Shown: in pieces, positions 9,340 through 19,550 of the stretch
How positions within the stretch are numbered: position 1 is the first letter of the stretch
Layout: every line of letters starts with the position of its first letter
Source of the DNA: Burkholderiaceae bacterium
GTDB taxonomy: Bacteria > Pseudomonadota > Gammaproteobacteria > Burkholderiales > Burkholderiaceae_E
Assembly (NCBI GenBank): GCA_024643785.1
Contig: JAHEMI010000015.1
Location: 1 to 36,924, forward strand
Reading direction: 5' to 3'
DNA: 36,924 bases
Made by a program: the position numbers and the translations under genes
The notes under the pieces: model-generated
Told to the model about the DNA's origin: nothing
The model's input: the letters and a program-made list of their open reading frames with translations, nothing else
Database searches by the model: none

Positions 9340-10878
9340 GTGCGACTGGAACTTCGCGGCATCAGCAAGCACTATCCAGGTGTCGTCGCCAACGACGACG
9401 TAAACCTGCGCCTGCAGCCCGGCGAAATCCACGCCGTGCTCGGCGAGAACGGTGCCGGCAAGTCGACCCTGATGAAGATCATCTACGGTGCGGTGCGTCC
9501 CGATGCCGGCACGATCTTCTGGAATGGCGCTCCGGTCGAAGTCCGCTCCCCGCATGACGCGCGGGCGCTGGGCATCTCGATGGTGTTCCAGAACTTCTCG
9601 CTGTTCGAGACCCTGACGGTCGCCGAGAACGTCTGGCTGGGGCTGGAGAGCACGATTAGCCTGGCGGCAGTCACCGAACGCATCCGGGCGGTCGGCGGGC
9701 AGTATGGACTGGAAATCGACCCTGAGCGTCCGGTCCACACGCTGGCGGTCGGACAGCGCCAGCGGGTCGAGATTGTCAGGGCGCTGCTAACCGACCCGCG
9801 ACTGTTGATTCTCGACGAGCCGACGTCGGTGCTGACGCCGCAGGCCGTCGACCGGCTCTTCGATACCCTGCGCCAGTTGGCCGCGACCGGTTGCAGCATC
9901 CTCTACATCAGCCACAAGCTCGACGAGATTCGCCGCCTCTGCCACAACTGCACGATCCTGCGCGCCGGCCGCGTCACCGGAGAGGTCGACCCCGCGCTCG
10001 AGACCAATGCCAGCCTGTCGCGCCTGATGATCGGCGCCGATCCACCCCGCCTGCGCCACGAGGAAGTCACGCCCGGTGCGGTCGCGATCGAGGTCCGTGG
10101 GCTGAGCCTGCCGCAGCGCGACCGCTTCGGCACGGCGTTGCACGACATCAACCTGGCGGTGCGCAGCGGCGAGATCGTGGGCATCGCGGGCGTGTCCGGG
10201 AACGGCCAGCGCGAACTGCTGGCGGCGCTCTCGGGCGAGGACGTCCATGGTGATGATGCGGCGATCAGGTTGTTCGGCAACCCGATAGGACGACTCGGGC
10301 CGCGCCGCCGGCGCCGGCTCGGGCTGCATTTCGTCCCCGAGGAGCGGCTCGGACGGGGTGCGGTTCCCGGGATGTCGCTGGCGCAGAACGTCCTGCTCAC
10401 CAGGTCGCATGATCGCGGCCGGCGCCGCGCGCTGATTCGCCGCGGCTGGATCGGGCTGGGCGCGGTCGCGGAACTGGCGCGCTCGCTGATCGGCCGCTTC
10501 GCCGTCAAGGCTGATGGTTCGGATGCAGCGGCGATGAGCCTCTCGGGCGGCAACCTGCAGAAATTCATCGTCGGCCGCGAGATCGATGCCGAACCATTGG
10601 CACTGATCGTTTCCCAGCCTACCTGGGGAGTTGACGTCGGCGCCGCCGCTCAGATCCGTGCCGAGTTGCTGGCGTTGCGCGCCGGCGGCTGCGCGGTGCT
10701 GGTGGTGTCGGAGGAACTCGACGAACTCTTCGAGATCAGCGATCGTCTGGTGGTGATCGCCGGCGGGCGGCTGTCGCCATCGATTGCGATTGCCGATGCC
10801 ACGGTCGAGGTCATTGGCCAGTGGATGAGCGGGCTCTGGCCCGGGGCGCAGGTCGCGGGAGAAAGCCATGCGGCTTGA
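9340..10878 (+). CDS. Nucleoside-type ABC transporter, double ATPase subunit
   Basis: Energises a BMP-family (YufNOPQ/Bmp type) importer, probably for nucleosides. It is a tandem ATPase of 512 residues. Domain 1 has Walker A GENGAGKST (G35-T43), the variant signature LAVGQRQR and Walker B LLILDEPTSVLTP. Domain 2 has a degenerate Walker A (GVSGNGQREL, no GKS/T) but a good LSGGNLQK signature and the QPTWGVDVGA segment. This asymmetry is usual for this family and for sugar ATPases such as RbsA. GTG 9340 follows a 53-base gap after the methyltransferase. The 3' end overlaps the first permease by 11 nt. The receptor type (BMP) favours nucleosides over sugars. Confidence 0.92.
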   Translation: MRLELRGISKHYPGVVANDDVNLRLQPGEIHAVLGENGAGKSTLMKIIYGAVRPDAGTIFWNGAPVEVRSPHDARALGISMVFQNFSLFETLTVAENVWLGLESTISLAAVTERIRAVGGQYGLEIDPERPVHTLAVGQRQRVEIVRALLTDPRLLILDEPTSVLTPQAVDRLFDTLRQLAATGCSILYISHKLDEIRRLCHNCTILRAGRVTGEVDPALETNASLSRLMIGADPPRLRHEEVTPGAVAIEVRGLSLPQRDRFGTALHDINLAVRSGEIVGIAGVSGNGQRELLAALSGEDVHGDDAAIRLFGNPIGRLGPRRRRRLGLHFVPEERLGRGAVPGMSLAQNVLLTRSHDRGRRRALIRRGWIGLGAVAELARSLIGRFAVKADGSDAAAMSLSGGNLQKFIVGREIDAEPLALIVSQPTWGVDVGAAAQIRAELLALRAGGCAVLVVSEELDELFEISDRLVVIAGGRLSPSIAIADATVEVIGQWMSGLWPGAQVAGESHAA

Positions 10879-11932
10879 GCCCAGGCCCAGGCTGTCGCGC
10901 CTGATGTCGTTCGCATCGCCGCTGATCGCGCTCGGGCTTACCGTGGTGCTGGGCACCCTGCTGTTCATTGCGCTCGGCAAGGACCCGGTCGCCGGTCTGC
11001 GGGTTTTCTTCTACGAGCCGCTGCGCAATGTCTATTCGCTGACCGAATTGGCGGTCAAGGCGACCCCGCTGATCCTGTGTGCGATCGGGCTATCGGTGTG
11101 CTACCGCTCCAACGTCTGGAACATCGGCGCCGAGGGGCAACTGCTCGCCGGTGCGATTGCCGCCGGTGGCCTGGCGCTCTACCTGACCACGGTCGGGGGG
11201 AGCGATCTTGGGCGCTGGGTGGTGTTGCCGATCCTGCTCTGCGGGGTTCTTGGCGGCATGCTGTGGGCGTCGATCACCGCCGTGTTGCGTGACCGTTTCC
11301 ACGCCAACGAGATCCTGGTCAGCCTGATGCTGGTCTATGTGGCCCAGCTGCTGCTGAGCTACCTGGTGTTCGGTCCCTGGAAGGATCCGCACGGCTACAA
11401 CTTTCCCCAAACTCGGGTGTTCTTGCCCGAAACGCTGCTCCCGGTCCTGATTGCCGGGTCGCGCCTGCACGTCGGGTTCCTGGTGGCGCTGGCGACGGTG
11501 GGCGTGGCCTGGATCTTCATGTTCCGCACGTACGTCGGCTTCCAGCTGCAGGTCGGCGGGATGGCGCCGGATGCGGCCCGTTATGCCGGATTTGCCGCGC
11601 GCCGGGCGCTCTGGATCTCGATGCTCGTTAGCGGGGCCACGGCGGGCCTGGCGGGGGCCATGGAAGTTGCCGGACCGCTGGCGCAGCTTACGCCGCACGT
11701 TTCACCGGGCTATGGGTTTAGCGCGATCATCGTTGCCTTTGTCGGGCGCTTGCACCCGATCGGCTGCGTCTTCGCCGGCTTTCTGCTGTCGATGATGCTG
11801 ATTGGGGGGGAACTGGCGCAGACCCGGTTGGGTTTGCCGAACGCTCTCACCGGCGTCTTCCAGGGCTTGCTGCTGATCACCCTGCTGGGCTGTGACACGC
11901 TGATTCGCTACCGTATTCGTTGGGCTCGATGA
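10868..11932 (+). CDS. Nucleoside-type ABC transporter permease 1
   Basis: Inner-membrane subunit of the BMP-type importer, belonging to the BPD_transp_2 (LivHM-like) family. The 354-residue protein has about eight to ten hydrophobic helices. It carries the family motif YRSNVWNIGAEGQLL (about residues 78-92) and the loop GGMAPDAARYAG that resembles the EAA-type coupling loop. The longer N-terminus and the WNIGAEGQ sequence mark it as the larger of the two permeases (YufP type). It overlaps the ATPase gene by 11 nt and the next permease by 4 nt, so all three are co-translated. Confidence 0.92.
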   Translation: MRLEPRPRLSRLMSFASPLIALGLTVVLGTLLFIALGKDPVAGLRVFFYEPLRNVYSLTELAVKATPLILCAIGLSVCYRSNVWNIGAEGQLLAGAIAAGGLALYLTTVGGSDLGRWVVLPILLCGVLGGMLWASITAVLRDRFHANEILVSLMLVYVAQLLLSYLVFGPWKDPHGYNFPQTRVFLPETLLPVLIAGSRLHVGFLVALATVGVAWIFMFRTYVGFQLQVGGMAPDAARYAGFAARRALWISMLVSGATAGLAGAMEVAGPLAQLTPHVSPGYGFSAIIVAFVGRLHPIGCVFAGFLLSMMLIGGELAQTRLGLPNALTGVFQGLLLITLLGCDTLIRYRIRWAR

Positions 11933-12855
11933 TGACGCTGGAAATCGCGCTGCTCATTGCCGCCACCCTGAACGCCGGTACGCCGCTGGCGCTGGCATCA
12001 CTCGGGCTGCTGGCCAACGAACGCTCGGGGATCCTCAACCTCGGCGCCGAAGGAATGATGCTGATCGCGGCGATCGCGGGATTTGCCGCCGCGCTGCACA
12101 CTGGCAGCGACGCGGCGGCCTTCCTGGCGGCGGCGGGGGCCGGCGCATTGGTGGCGGCGGTGTTCGGCTGGCTCGTGATCTGGCTCAATACCAACCAGTA
12201 CGCTACCGGGCTGGCGCTGAGCTTGTTTGGCGGCGGCTTCTCCGCCTTCGTGGGCCTGGGCTACGTCGGCAAGGCCCTGCCGCCGCGCCCACAGTTCGAG
12301 ATTCCCCTGCTCAGCGATATCCCGCTGCTGGGGCCGGCGCTCTTTCGCCAGCACCCCATGGTCTACCTGGCAATCGCCCTGGCGCTCGGCATGGTCTGGT
12401 TCCTCTATCGCTCGCGCCCCGGCCTGGTGCTGCGCGCGGTCGGCGAGTCTCCGGAGTCGGCGCATGCGCTGGGCTACCCGGTGAGGCGCATCAGGATGGC
12501 AGCGGTAATGGCGGGCGGTGCGCTGTGCGGCCTGGCCGGGGCCTATATCTCGGTGGTCTACACCCCGCTGTGGGTCGAATCGATGACCGGCGGACGCGGC
12601 TGGATCGCACTGGCCCTGACCACCTTCGCCACCTGGCGCCCGCGCCGGGTCCTGCTCGGAGCCTACCTGTTCGGCGGGGTGACGATGTTCCAGTTCTATC
12701 TCCAGGGCATCGGCGTTCAGGTCTCGAGCCAATTGCTCTCGATGCTGCCGTACCTCTGCACGATCGCAGTGCTGGTGCTGATTTCGCGCAATCCGACTTT
12801 CATTCGCGTGAATATGCCGGCTTCTCTCGGAAAACCCTTTTATCCCGGCAGCTGA
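11929..12855 (+). CDS. Nucleoside-type ABC transporter permease 2
   Basis: Second membrane subunit of the same importer (YufQ type), 308 residues from ATG 11929. An in-frame TTG at 11920 and ATG at 11932 are alternative starts; 11929 is chosen because it makes an ATGA overlap with the stop of permease 1. The conserved motif NERSGILNLGAEGMML lies near residues 27-42, matching the WNIGAEGQ site of its partner. The coupling loop is AVGESPESAHALGYPVRRIR. Hydrophobic helices run through the whole protein. The receptor gene follows after 53 bases. Confidence 0.92.
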   Translation: MMTLEIALLIAATLNAGTPLALASLGLLANERSGILNLGAEGMMLIAAIAGFAAALHTGSDAAAFLAAAGAGALVAAVFGWLVIWLNTNQYATGLALSLFGGGFSAFVGLGYVGKALPPRPQFEIPLLSDIPLLGPALFRQHPMVYLAIALALGMVWFLYRSRPGLVLRAVGESPESAHALGYPVRRIRMAAVMAGGALCGLAGAYISVVYTPLWVESMTGGRGWIALALTTFATWRPRRVLLGAYLFGGVTMFQFYLQGIGVQVSSQLLSMLPYLCTIAVLVLISRNPTFIRVNMPASLGKPFYPGS

Positions 12856-12908
12856 TGTTCGATAATCAACGGTTGCTTGCCCCACGAATCACATCTACAG
12901 GAGAAGAA

Positions 12909-14066
12909 ATGACTGCCTCGCCCAAGCGTTCGCTGCTGCGCATCGCAGCCCTGGCACCAGCTGTGCTTGCACTGGCAATTGCCGGTTGCGGAAAGAAAGA
13001 GGAAGCAAAAACCGCCGAGGCCCCGGCTGCGGCGCCGGCGGCAGCCCCCAAGGCCGAGCCGCTGAAGGTGGCGTTCGCCTACGTCGGTCCGGTTGGCGAC
13101 GGTGGCTGGACTTTTGCGCACGACAACGCGCGCAAGGCGGTCGAGGCCGAATTCGGCGACAAGGTCGCGACCAGCTTCGTTGAGAAAGTACCTGAGGCGG
13201 CCGACGCCGAGCGCGTATTCCGCGACATGGTCGGCCAGGGCAACAAGCTGATCTTCGGTACCACCTTCGGCTATATGGAGCCGATGCTCAAGGTCGCCAC
13301 GGACATCAAGGACGTGAAGTTCGAGCATGCCACCGGCTACAAGCAGGCCGACAACATGCGCACCTATGATTCGCGGACCTACGAGGGCGCGTACATGGCT
13401 GGCGTGATTGCCGGCAAGATGACCAAGACCAACGTGCTGGGGGTGGTGGGCTCGATTCCCATTCCCGAGGTGATCCGCAACATCAACGCCTTCACTCTCG
13501 GTGCGCAGAGCTCCAACCCGAAGGTCAAGACCAAGGTCGTGTGGGTCAATGAGTGGTTCAACCCGCCCAAGGAGACCGAGGCCGCGCAGTCGCTGATCAA
13601 TGGCGGCGTGGACGTGCTGATGCAGAACACCGACTCTTCGGCAGTGCTGCAGACTGCCGAGAAGAACGGCAAGTACGCTTTCGGTTGGGACTCCGACATG
13701 ACGGCTTACGGCCCCAAGGCGCATCTGGCCTCGGCAATCATCAACTGGGCTCCGTACTACATCAAGGCCGTTGGTGAAGCGCTCGATGGCTCGTGGCAGG
13801 GCAATCAGCACAACTGGTGGGGCGTCAAGGAAGGCGCGATCGACATCGTCTCGATTGCCGACAGCGTGCCGGCCGAAACCAAGGAAGCGATTGCCAAGGT
13901 CAAGGCGGGACTGAAGGACGGGAGTTTCGCGATCTGGAAGGGTCCGATCGTCGCTTCCGACGGCAAGACGGTGGTCAAGAAGGACGAAGTCGCCGATGAT
14001 AAGTTCCTCAGCGGTATCAACTTCTACGTGAAGGGCGTCGAAGGCAAGCTGCCGTCGAGCAACTGA
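12909..14066 (+). CDS. BMP-family substrate-binding lipoprotein (nucleoside receptor)
   Basis: Periplasmic receptor of the importer, anchored as a lipoprotein. ATG 12909 follows a clear AGGAGA ribosome site and gives a signal peptide with lipobox IAGC (C27). The long upstream open frame is only the out-of-frame end of the permease gene. After an Ala/Pro/Lys linker (28-50), the Bmp domain starts at LKVAFAYVGPVGDGGWTFAHDNAR, followed by IFGTTFGYMEPM and GAYMAGVIAGKMTKT. Conserved aromatic and acidic residues (W, D, N in QNTDSSAV and GWDSDM) line the family's ligand pocket. The 385-residue length is typical. The Bmp/PnrA family binds purine nucleosides; the exact ligand here is unknown. The gene ends 41 bases before a strong terminator. 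Confidence 0.93.
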   Translation: MTASPKRSLLRIAALAPAVLALAIAGCGKKEEAKTAEAPAAAPAAAPKAEPLKVAFAYVGPVGDGGWTFAHDNARKAVEAEFGDKVATSFVEKVPEAADAERVFRDMVGQGNKLIFGTTFGYMEPMLKVATDIKDVKFEHATGYKQADNMRTYDSRTYEGAYMAGVIAGKMTKTNVLGVVGSIPIPEVIRNINAFTLGAQSSNPKVKTKVVWVNEWFNPPKETEAAQSLINGGVDVLMQNTDSSAVLQTAEKNGKYAFGWDSDMTAYGPKAHLASAIINWAPYYIKAVGEALDGSWQGNQHNWWGVKEGAIDIVSIADSVPAETKEAIAKVKAGLKDGSFAIWKGPIVASDGKTVVKKDEVADDKFLSGINFYVKGVEGKLPSSN

Positions 14067-14107
14067 GCAAACCGGCGAGACCCCTCGGGTCGGCGTCGAA
14101 ATGGGAG

Positions 14108-14135
14108 AGAGCGCCGCGTTGCGGCGCTCTTTTTC
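14108..14135 (+). terminator. Rho-independent terminator of the nucleoside transporter operon
   Basis: Perfect 10-bp stem AGAGCGCCGC / GCGGCGCTCT (14108-14117 and 14121-14130) with a 3-base GTT loop, followed directly by a T run. It lies 41 bases after the BMP lipoprotein stop on the same strand. Confidence 0.93.
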
Positions 14136-14172
14136 ATTGTCCCCAGCTGGCGCGGCGCGGCCGCCGCGACCT

Positions 14173-15006
14173 TCAGGCGCGCAGGTTCAGTTCCTGCATG
14201 ATCGTGGTGGCGATTTCCTCGATCGACTTGTGGGTCGAGGACAGCCACTTGATGCCCTCGCGGCGCATCATGGCCTCGGCAGCAGCGATCTCGCGGCGAC
14301 AGTTGTCGAGCGAGGCGTAGTGGCTGCCGGGACGACGCTCGTTGCGCACTTCGGACAGCCTTTCGGGGGTGATCGTCAGCCCGAAGAGCTTGGACTTGTA
14401 CTTGTAGAGCACGTCGGGCAGCTGGCGGCGGTCGAAATCCTCCGGGATCAGCGGGTAGTTGGCCGAGCGGATTCCGTACTGCATTGCCAGGTACAGCGTC
14501 GTCGGCGTCTTGCCGCTGCGTGAGACACCCACCAGGATGACCTGCGCCGACTGCAGGTCGGCGTCGGACTGGCCGTCATCGTGGCTGAGCGAAAAGTTGA
14601 TTGCGCGCATCCGCTCGTCGTAGCGCTCGCTGTTGGCGACGGTGTGGGACTGACCGATGGTATGGCTCGAGCGGACCCTCAGTTCCTGTTCCAGCGGTTC
14701 GACGAAGGTCGCGAAGAGGTCCAGGAAGCGCGCGTGGGCGCCTTGCAGGACCTCGTTTATCGCGACATCCACCAGGGTGCTGAAGACGATTGGCCGGTGG
14801 CGATCGAGCAGCGCCTGGTCATCGATGCGCCGCCGCGCTTCCCGCGCCTTCTCCATGGAATCGACGAAGGGGAGCCGGATCTGGCGCAGGCTGAGGGAAC
14901 CGAACTGGGTCAGCAGCGAGTGCCCGAACGTCTCGGCGGTGATCCCGGTGCCATCGGAGACATAGAAGACGGTCCGGTCATAGTGCGCTGGCGGTGATTC
15001 GGGCAT
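14173..15006 (-). CDS. ppsR: PpsR, phosphoenolpyruvate synthase regulatory protein (kinase/pyrophosphorylase)
   Basis: DUF299-family bifunctional enzyme that inactivates PEP synthase by ADP-dependent phosphorylation and reactivates it by phosphate-dependent dephosphorylation. The 277-residue protein begins RTVFYVSDGTGITAETFGHSL, typical of the family. It has the P-loop GVSRSGKT at residues 160-167. ATG at 15006 is chosen over a TTG at 15009 because GAGGA lies 5 bases upstream of the ATG. It is divergent from its target gene ppsA, with 179 bases between them. This pairing strongly supports the assignment. Confidence 0.96.
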   Translation of the reverse strand: MPESPPAHYDRTVFYVSDGTGITAETFGHSLLTQFGSLSLRQIRLPFVDSMEKAREARRRIDDQALLDRHRPIVFSTLVDVAINEVLQGAHARFLDLFATFVEPLEQELRVRSSHTIGQSHTVANSERYDERMRAINFSLSHDDGQSDADLQSAQVILVGVSRSGKTPTTLYLAMQYGIRSANYPLIPEDFDRRQLPDVLYKYKSKLFGLTITPERLSEVRNERRPGSHYASLDNCRREIAAAEAMMRREGIKWLSSTHKSIEEIATTIMQELNLRA

Positions 15007-15041
15007 CAATTCCTCACTGTTGCGGCAGGTTTTGCCCGCTT

Positions 15042-15092
15042 ATTGTGCACTGCAGGGGAATCCCGTGCCAGGCGTGTGGCACGCCGTACAAT
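15042..15092. promoter_or_regulatory. Divergent ppsR/ppsA promoter region with inverted repeat
   Basis: Rightward: GTGCCA (15065-15070), 16 bases, TACAAT (15087-15092), for ppsA. Leftward: CTGGCA (complement of 15066-15071), 18 bases, CACAAT (complement of 15042-15047), for ppsR. Both -35 elements are 4/6 matches and both fall in the inverted repeat CGTGCCA-N6-TGGCACG (15064-15083). Read by eye; regulator binding is inference. Confidence 0.45.
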
Positions 15093-15185
15093 TAGCAGCA
15101 GCGTTGTCGTCGTCCCCGATCCGTTGTCCAGGGAATCTCGCGGTGCCCGGCGCTGAACCCATTTTTTACCTGAGGACTTGTCCTG

Positions 15186-17615
<2,430 letters not shown>

Positions 17616-17647
17616 GCCCAGCCGGACAACAAGGGAGCAGATAAAAG

Positions 17648-17674
17648 AAGAGGGCGCCCGCGGGCGCCCTCTTT
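17648..17674. terminator. Bidirectional terminator between ppsA and the orphan binding-protein gene
   Basis: Perfect 26-bp palindrome centred between 17660 and 17661 (13-bp arms, GC core GGGCGCCCG/CGGGCGCCC). CTTT follows on the plus strand, and CTTTTAT follows on the minus strand. It lies between the convergent stops of ppsA (17615) and the livK-like gene (17724), so it can serve both. A second imperfect repeat (CTGCTG...TCCGGCAGCAG, about 17679-17712) sits nearer the leftward gene. Confidence 0.9.
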
Positions 17675-17723
17675 GACTGCTGCTGCAGCCGGACTGGGTC
17701 CGGCAGCAGTGACTAGGCGTCGA

Positions 17724-18863
17724 TCACTTGACGACCATCATCTCCGAGCGCTTGCCGCCCTTGTACGTGTACAGGGTCAGCGCGCCGTCCTTGATGTCGC
17801 CGTTCTTGTCGAACGAGACCTTGCCGGTCACACCGTCGTACGAGATCTTGGCCAGCGCCGGCAGGTACTTGGCCGGATCAGCCGAGCCAGCCTTCTGCAT
17901 TGCCGCGACCATCGTCATCAGAGCGTCGTAGGTGTACGGGGCATAGAGCTGGACATCGATGTTCCAACGGGCCTTGAAGCGCTTCTTGAAGTCGGCCATG
18001 TTGGCGGCCTTGTCCTTGGTCACGCCGCCGGCTTCGGCGCAGATCACCGTGCCTTCGCCAATTGCATCACCAGCCAGTTCGGCCAGCATCGGGGTGCAGA
18101 TTCCGTCGCCGCCCATGAACTTGGCGTTCAGGCCGAGCTGCTTCATCTGGCGCAGCATCGGGCCGGCAACCGCGTCCATGCCGCCGAAGAAGATCAGGTC
18201 AGGCTTGGCGCCCTTGAGCTTGGTGAGAATCGCGTTGAAGTCGGTGGCTTTGTCGGTGGTGAATTCGCGACCGACGACCTTCGCACCGGCAGCCTTGGCG
18301 GCCTTCTCGAATTCGTCTGCAACGCCTTGACCATAGGCAGTACGGTCATCGACCACGGCGATATTCTTGGCCTTCCAGTCCTTGACCGCGTAACGGCCGA
18401 GCGTGCCACCGAGCTGGCCGTCATTGGCCACGACGCGGAACGTGGTCTTGAAGCCTTGCAGGGTGTACTTCGGATTGGTCGCCGAGGGCGAGATCTGCGG
18501 GATGCCAGCATCCATGTAGATCCGTGAGGCGGGGATCGTGGTGCCCGAGTTCAGATGGCCGATCACGCCCTTGACCTTGGCGTCGACCAGTTTCTGGGCG
18601 GCGGCGGTACCTTGCTTCGGATCCGCGGCGTCGTCTTCCGAGAGCAGTTCGAAGGTGACTTCCTTGCCGCCGATCTTGGTCTTCTTGGCGTTGAGTTCTT
18701 CAACGGCAAGCTTGGCGCCCATCTCGTTGTCTTTGCCCAGGTGGCCGATGCTGCCGGTCAGGGGACCAACGTGGCCGATCTTGACGACTTCCTGCGCGAC
18801 TGCTGGTCCGGCGAGAACCGCAAATGCTGCCGAGACTGCGACGCTTATGAGTTTGTACTTCAT
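17724..18863 (-). CDS. LivK-like branched-chain amino acid binding protein (orphan)
   Basis: Periplasmic type-1 binding protein of a Liv/HAAT ABC transporter. The 379-residue protein starts with a signal peptide cleaved after AVA (residue 23). Next comes VKIGHVGPLTGSIGHLGKDNEMGAKL, a textbook LivK opening. It has SGTTIPASRIYMDAGIPQISPSATNP in the ligand region and ends in the FDKNGDIKDGALTLY strand typical of the family. AGGAGA lies 9 bases before ATG 18863. No permease or ATPase gene adjoins it: neighbours are ppsA (convergent) and nfeD (divergent). It must share a transporter encoded elsewhere, or conceivably the Liv genes about 10 kb to the right. The ligand is unproven but Leu/Ile/Val is likely. 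Confidence 0.92.
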   Translation of the reverse strand: MKYKLISVAVSAAFAVLAGPAVAQEVVKIGHVGPLTGSIGHLGKDNEMGAKLAVEELNAKKTKIGGKEVTFELLSEDDAADPKQGTAAAQKLVDAKVKGVIGHLNSGTTIPASRIYMDAGIPQISPSATNPKYTLQGFKTTFRVVANDGQLGGTLGRYAVKDWKAKNIAVVDDRTAYGQGVADEFEKAAKAAGAKVVGREFTTDKATDFNAILTKLKGAKPDLIFFGGMDAVAGPMLRQMKQLGLNAKFMGGDGICTPMLAELAGDAIGEGTVICAEAGGVTKDKAANMADFKKRFKARWNIDVQLYAPYTYDALMTMVAAMQKAGSADPAKYLPALAKISYDGVTGKVSFDKNGDIKDGALTLYTYKGGKRSEMMVVK

Positions 18864-18944
18864 GTGTGCCTATCTCCTATTTGATATTGCAATGAGCTGG
18901 GCGCGGTGGCGCAGCTGTGCCAGGAAAACCTTGCCAGCGCAGCG

Positions 18945-18978
18945 ATCCTAGCGGTATTTGCCGCTCTCGGCAATTGCC
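18945..18978 (-). promoter_or_regulatory. Candidate promoter and palindrome upstream of the orphan livK-like gene
   Basis: On the minus strand TTGCCG (18968-18973), a 17-base spacer and TAGGAT (18945-18950) form a plausible sigma-70 promoter about 80 bases before the gene start. The -35 element overlaps a perfect palindrome GGCAATTGCC (18969-18978), a possible operator. Both are visual calls. Confidence 0.4.
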
Positions 18979-19088
18979 AAGCGCAATTTCTTCTCACTAG
19001 AGCCAGATTCCAAAGCCCTGTCGGCCAGCGTTGTTATGGTTGGTCGATCGCCCGGTGCTAGTATCTGTTCCTCGACCGGAGGAGACGG

Positions 19089-19514
19089 ATGGAAACCCAG
19101 TACTGGTGGTGGCTGCTCGCGCTCGGACTTGGAATTGCCGAGATTCTGACCGGGACATTCTATCTGATAGTGTTGGCGCTGGCCTGCGTGGTCGGTGGTC
19201 TCGCGGCCCTGGCGGGCCTGCCCAGCACCTGGCAATTGCTCCTGACCGCAGTCTGCGCCTTTGCTGGATGGGGCCTGTTGCTGCGCTACCGCAGCCGGGA
19301 GGGCGGCACCGGTCAGGGCGAAATGCGGCTCGACGTCGGGCAGCAATTGAGAATCGACGAATGGCAGGAACCGCGGCGCACGCAGGTTCGTTACCGGGGC
19401 GCGCTCTGGCGGGTGGAACTGGCACCTGACGCGGAAGTGGTCTCTGCGGCCCCAGGGGATTTCACAATTACCAGAGTCGAAGGCAGTTGCCTGATCGTGT
19501 CGCCTGTGCGCTGA
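19089..19514 (+). CDS. NfeD-like membrane protein
   Basis: Short NfeD-family partner of an SPFH protein (YbbK type), 141 residues. Two or three membrane helices fill residues 5-65, followed by a C-terminal OB-fold beta domain with LDVGQQLRIDEWQEPRRTQVRYRGALWRV. The Trp-containing RVEL/VRYRG strand pattern is diagnostic. A GGAGGAGA ribosome site precedes ATG 19089. The SPFH gene follows 36 bases downstream. In known pairs NfeD and stomatin-like proteins act together in membrane microdomains and quality control; the exact role here is unknown. Confidence 0.9.
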   Translation: METQYWWWLLALGLGIAEILTGTFYLIVLALACVVGGLAALAGLPSTWQLLLTAVCAFAGWGLLLRYRSREGGTGQGEMRLDVGQQLRIDEWQEPRRTQVRYRGALWRVELAPDAEVVSAAPGDFTITRVEGSCLIVSPVR

Positions 19515-19550
19515 GAAATCAGCGATTGCTCACAAGATAAGGAGAGTGGA

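Noticed and set aside
12525-12908. Extension of the BMP lipoprotein frame upstream through permease 2
   Set aside because: The signal peptide, lipobox and ribosome site fix the start at 12909; the extension is out of frame with permease 2.
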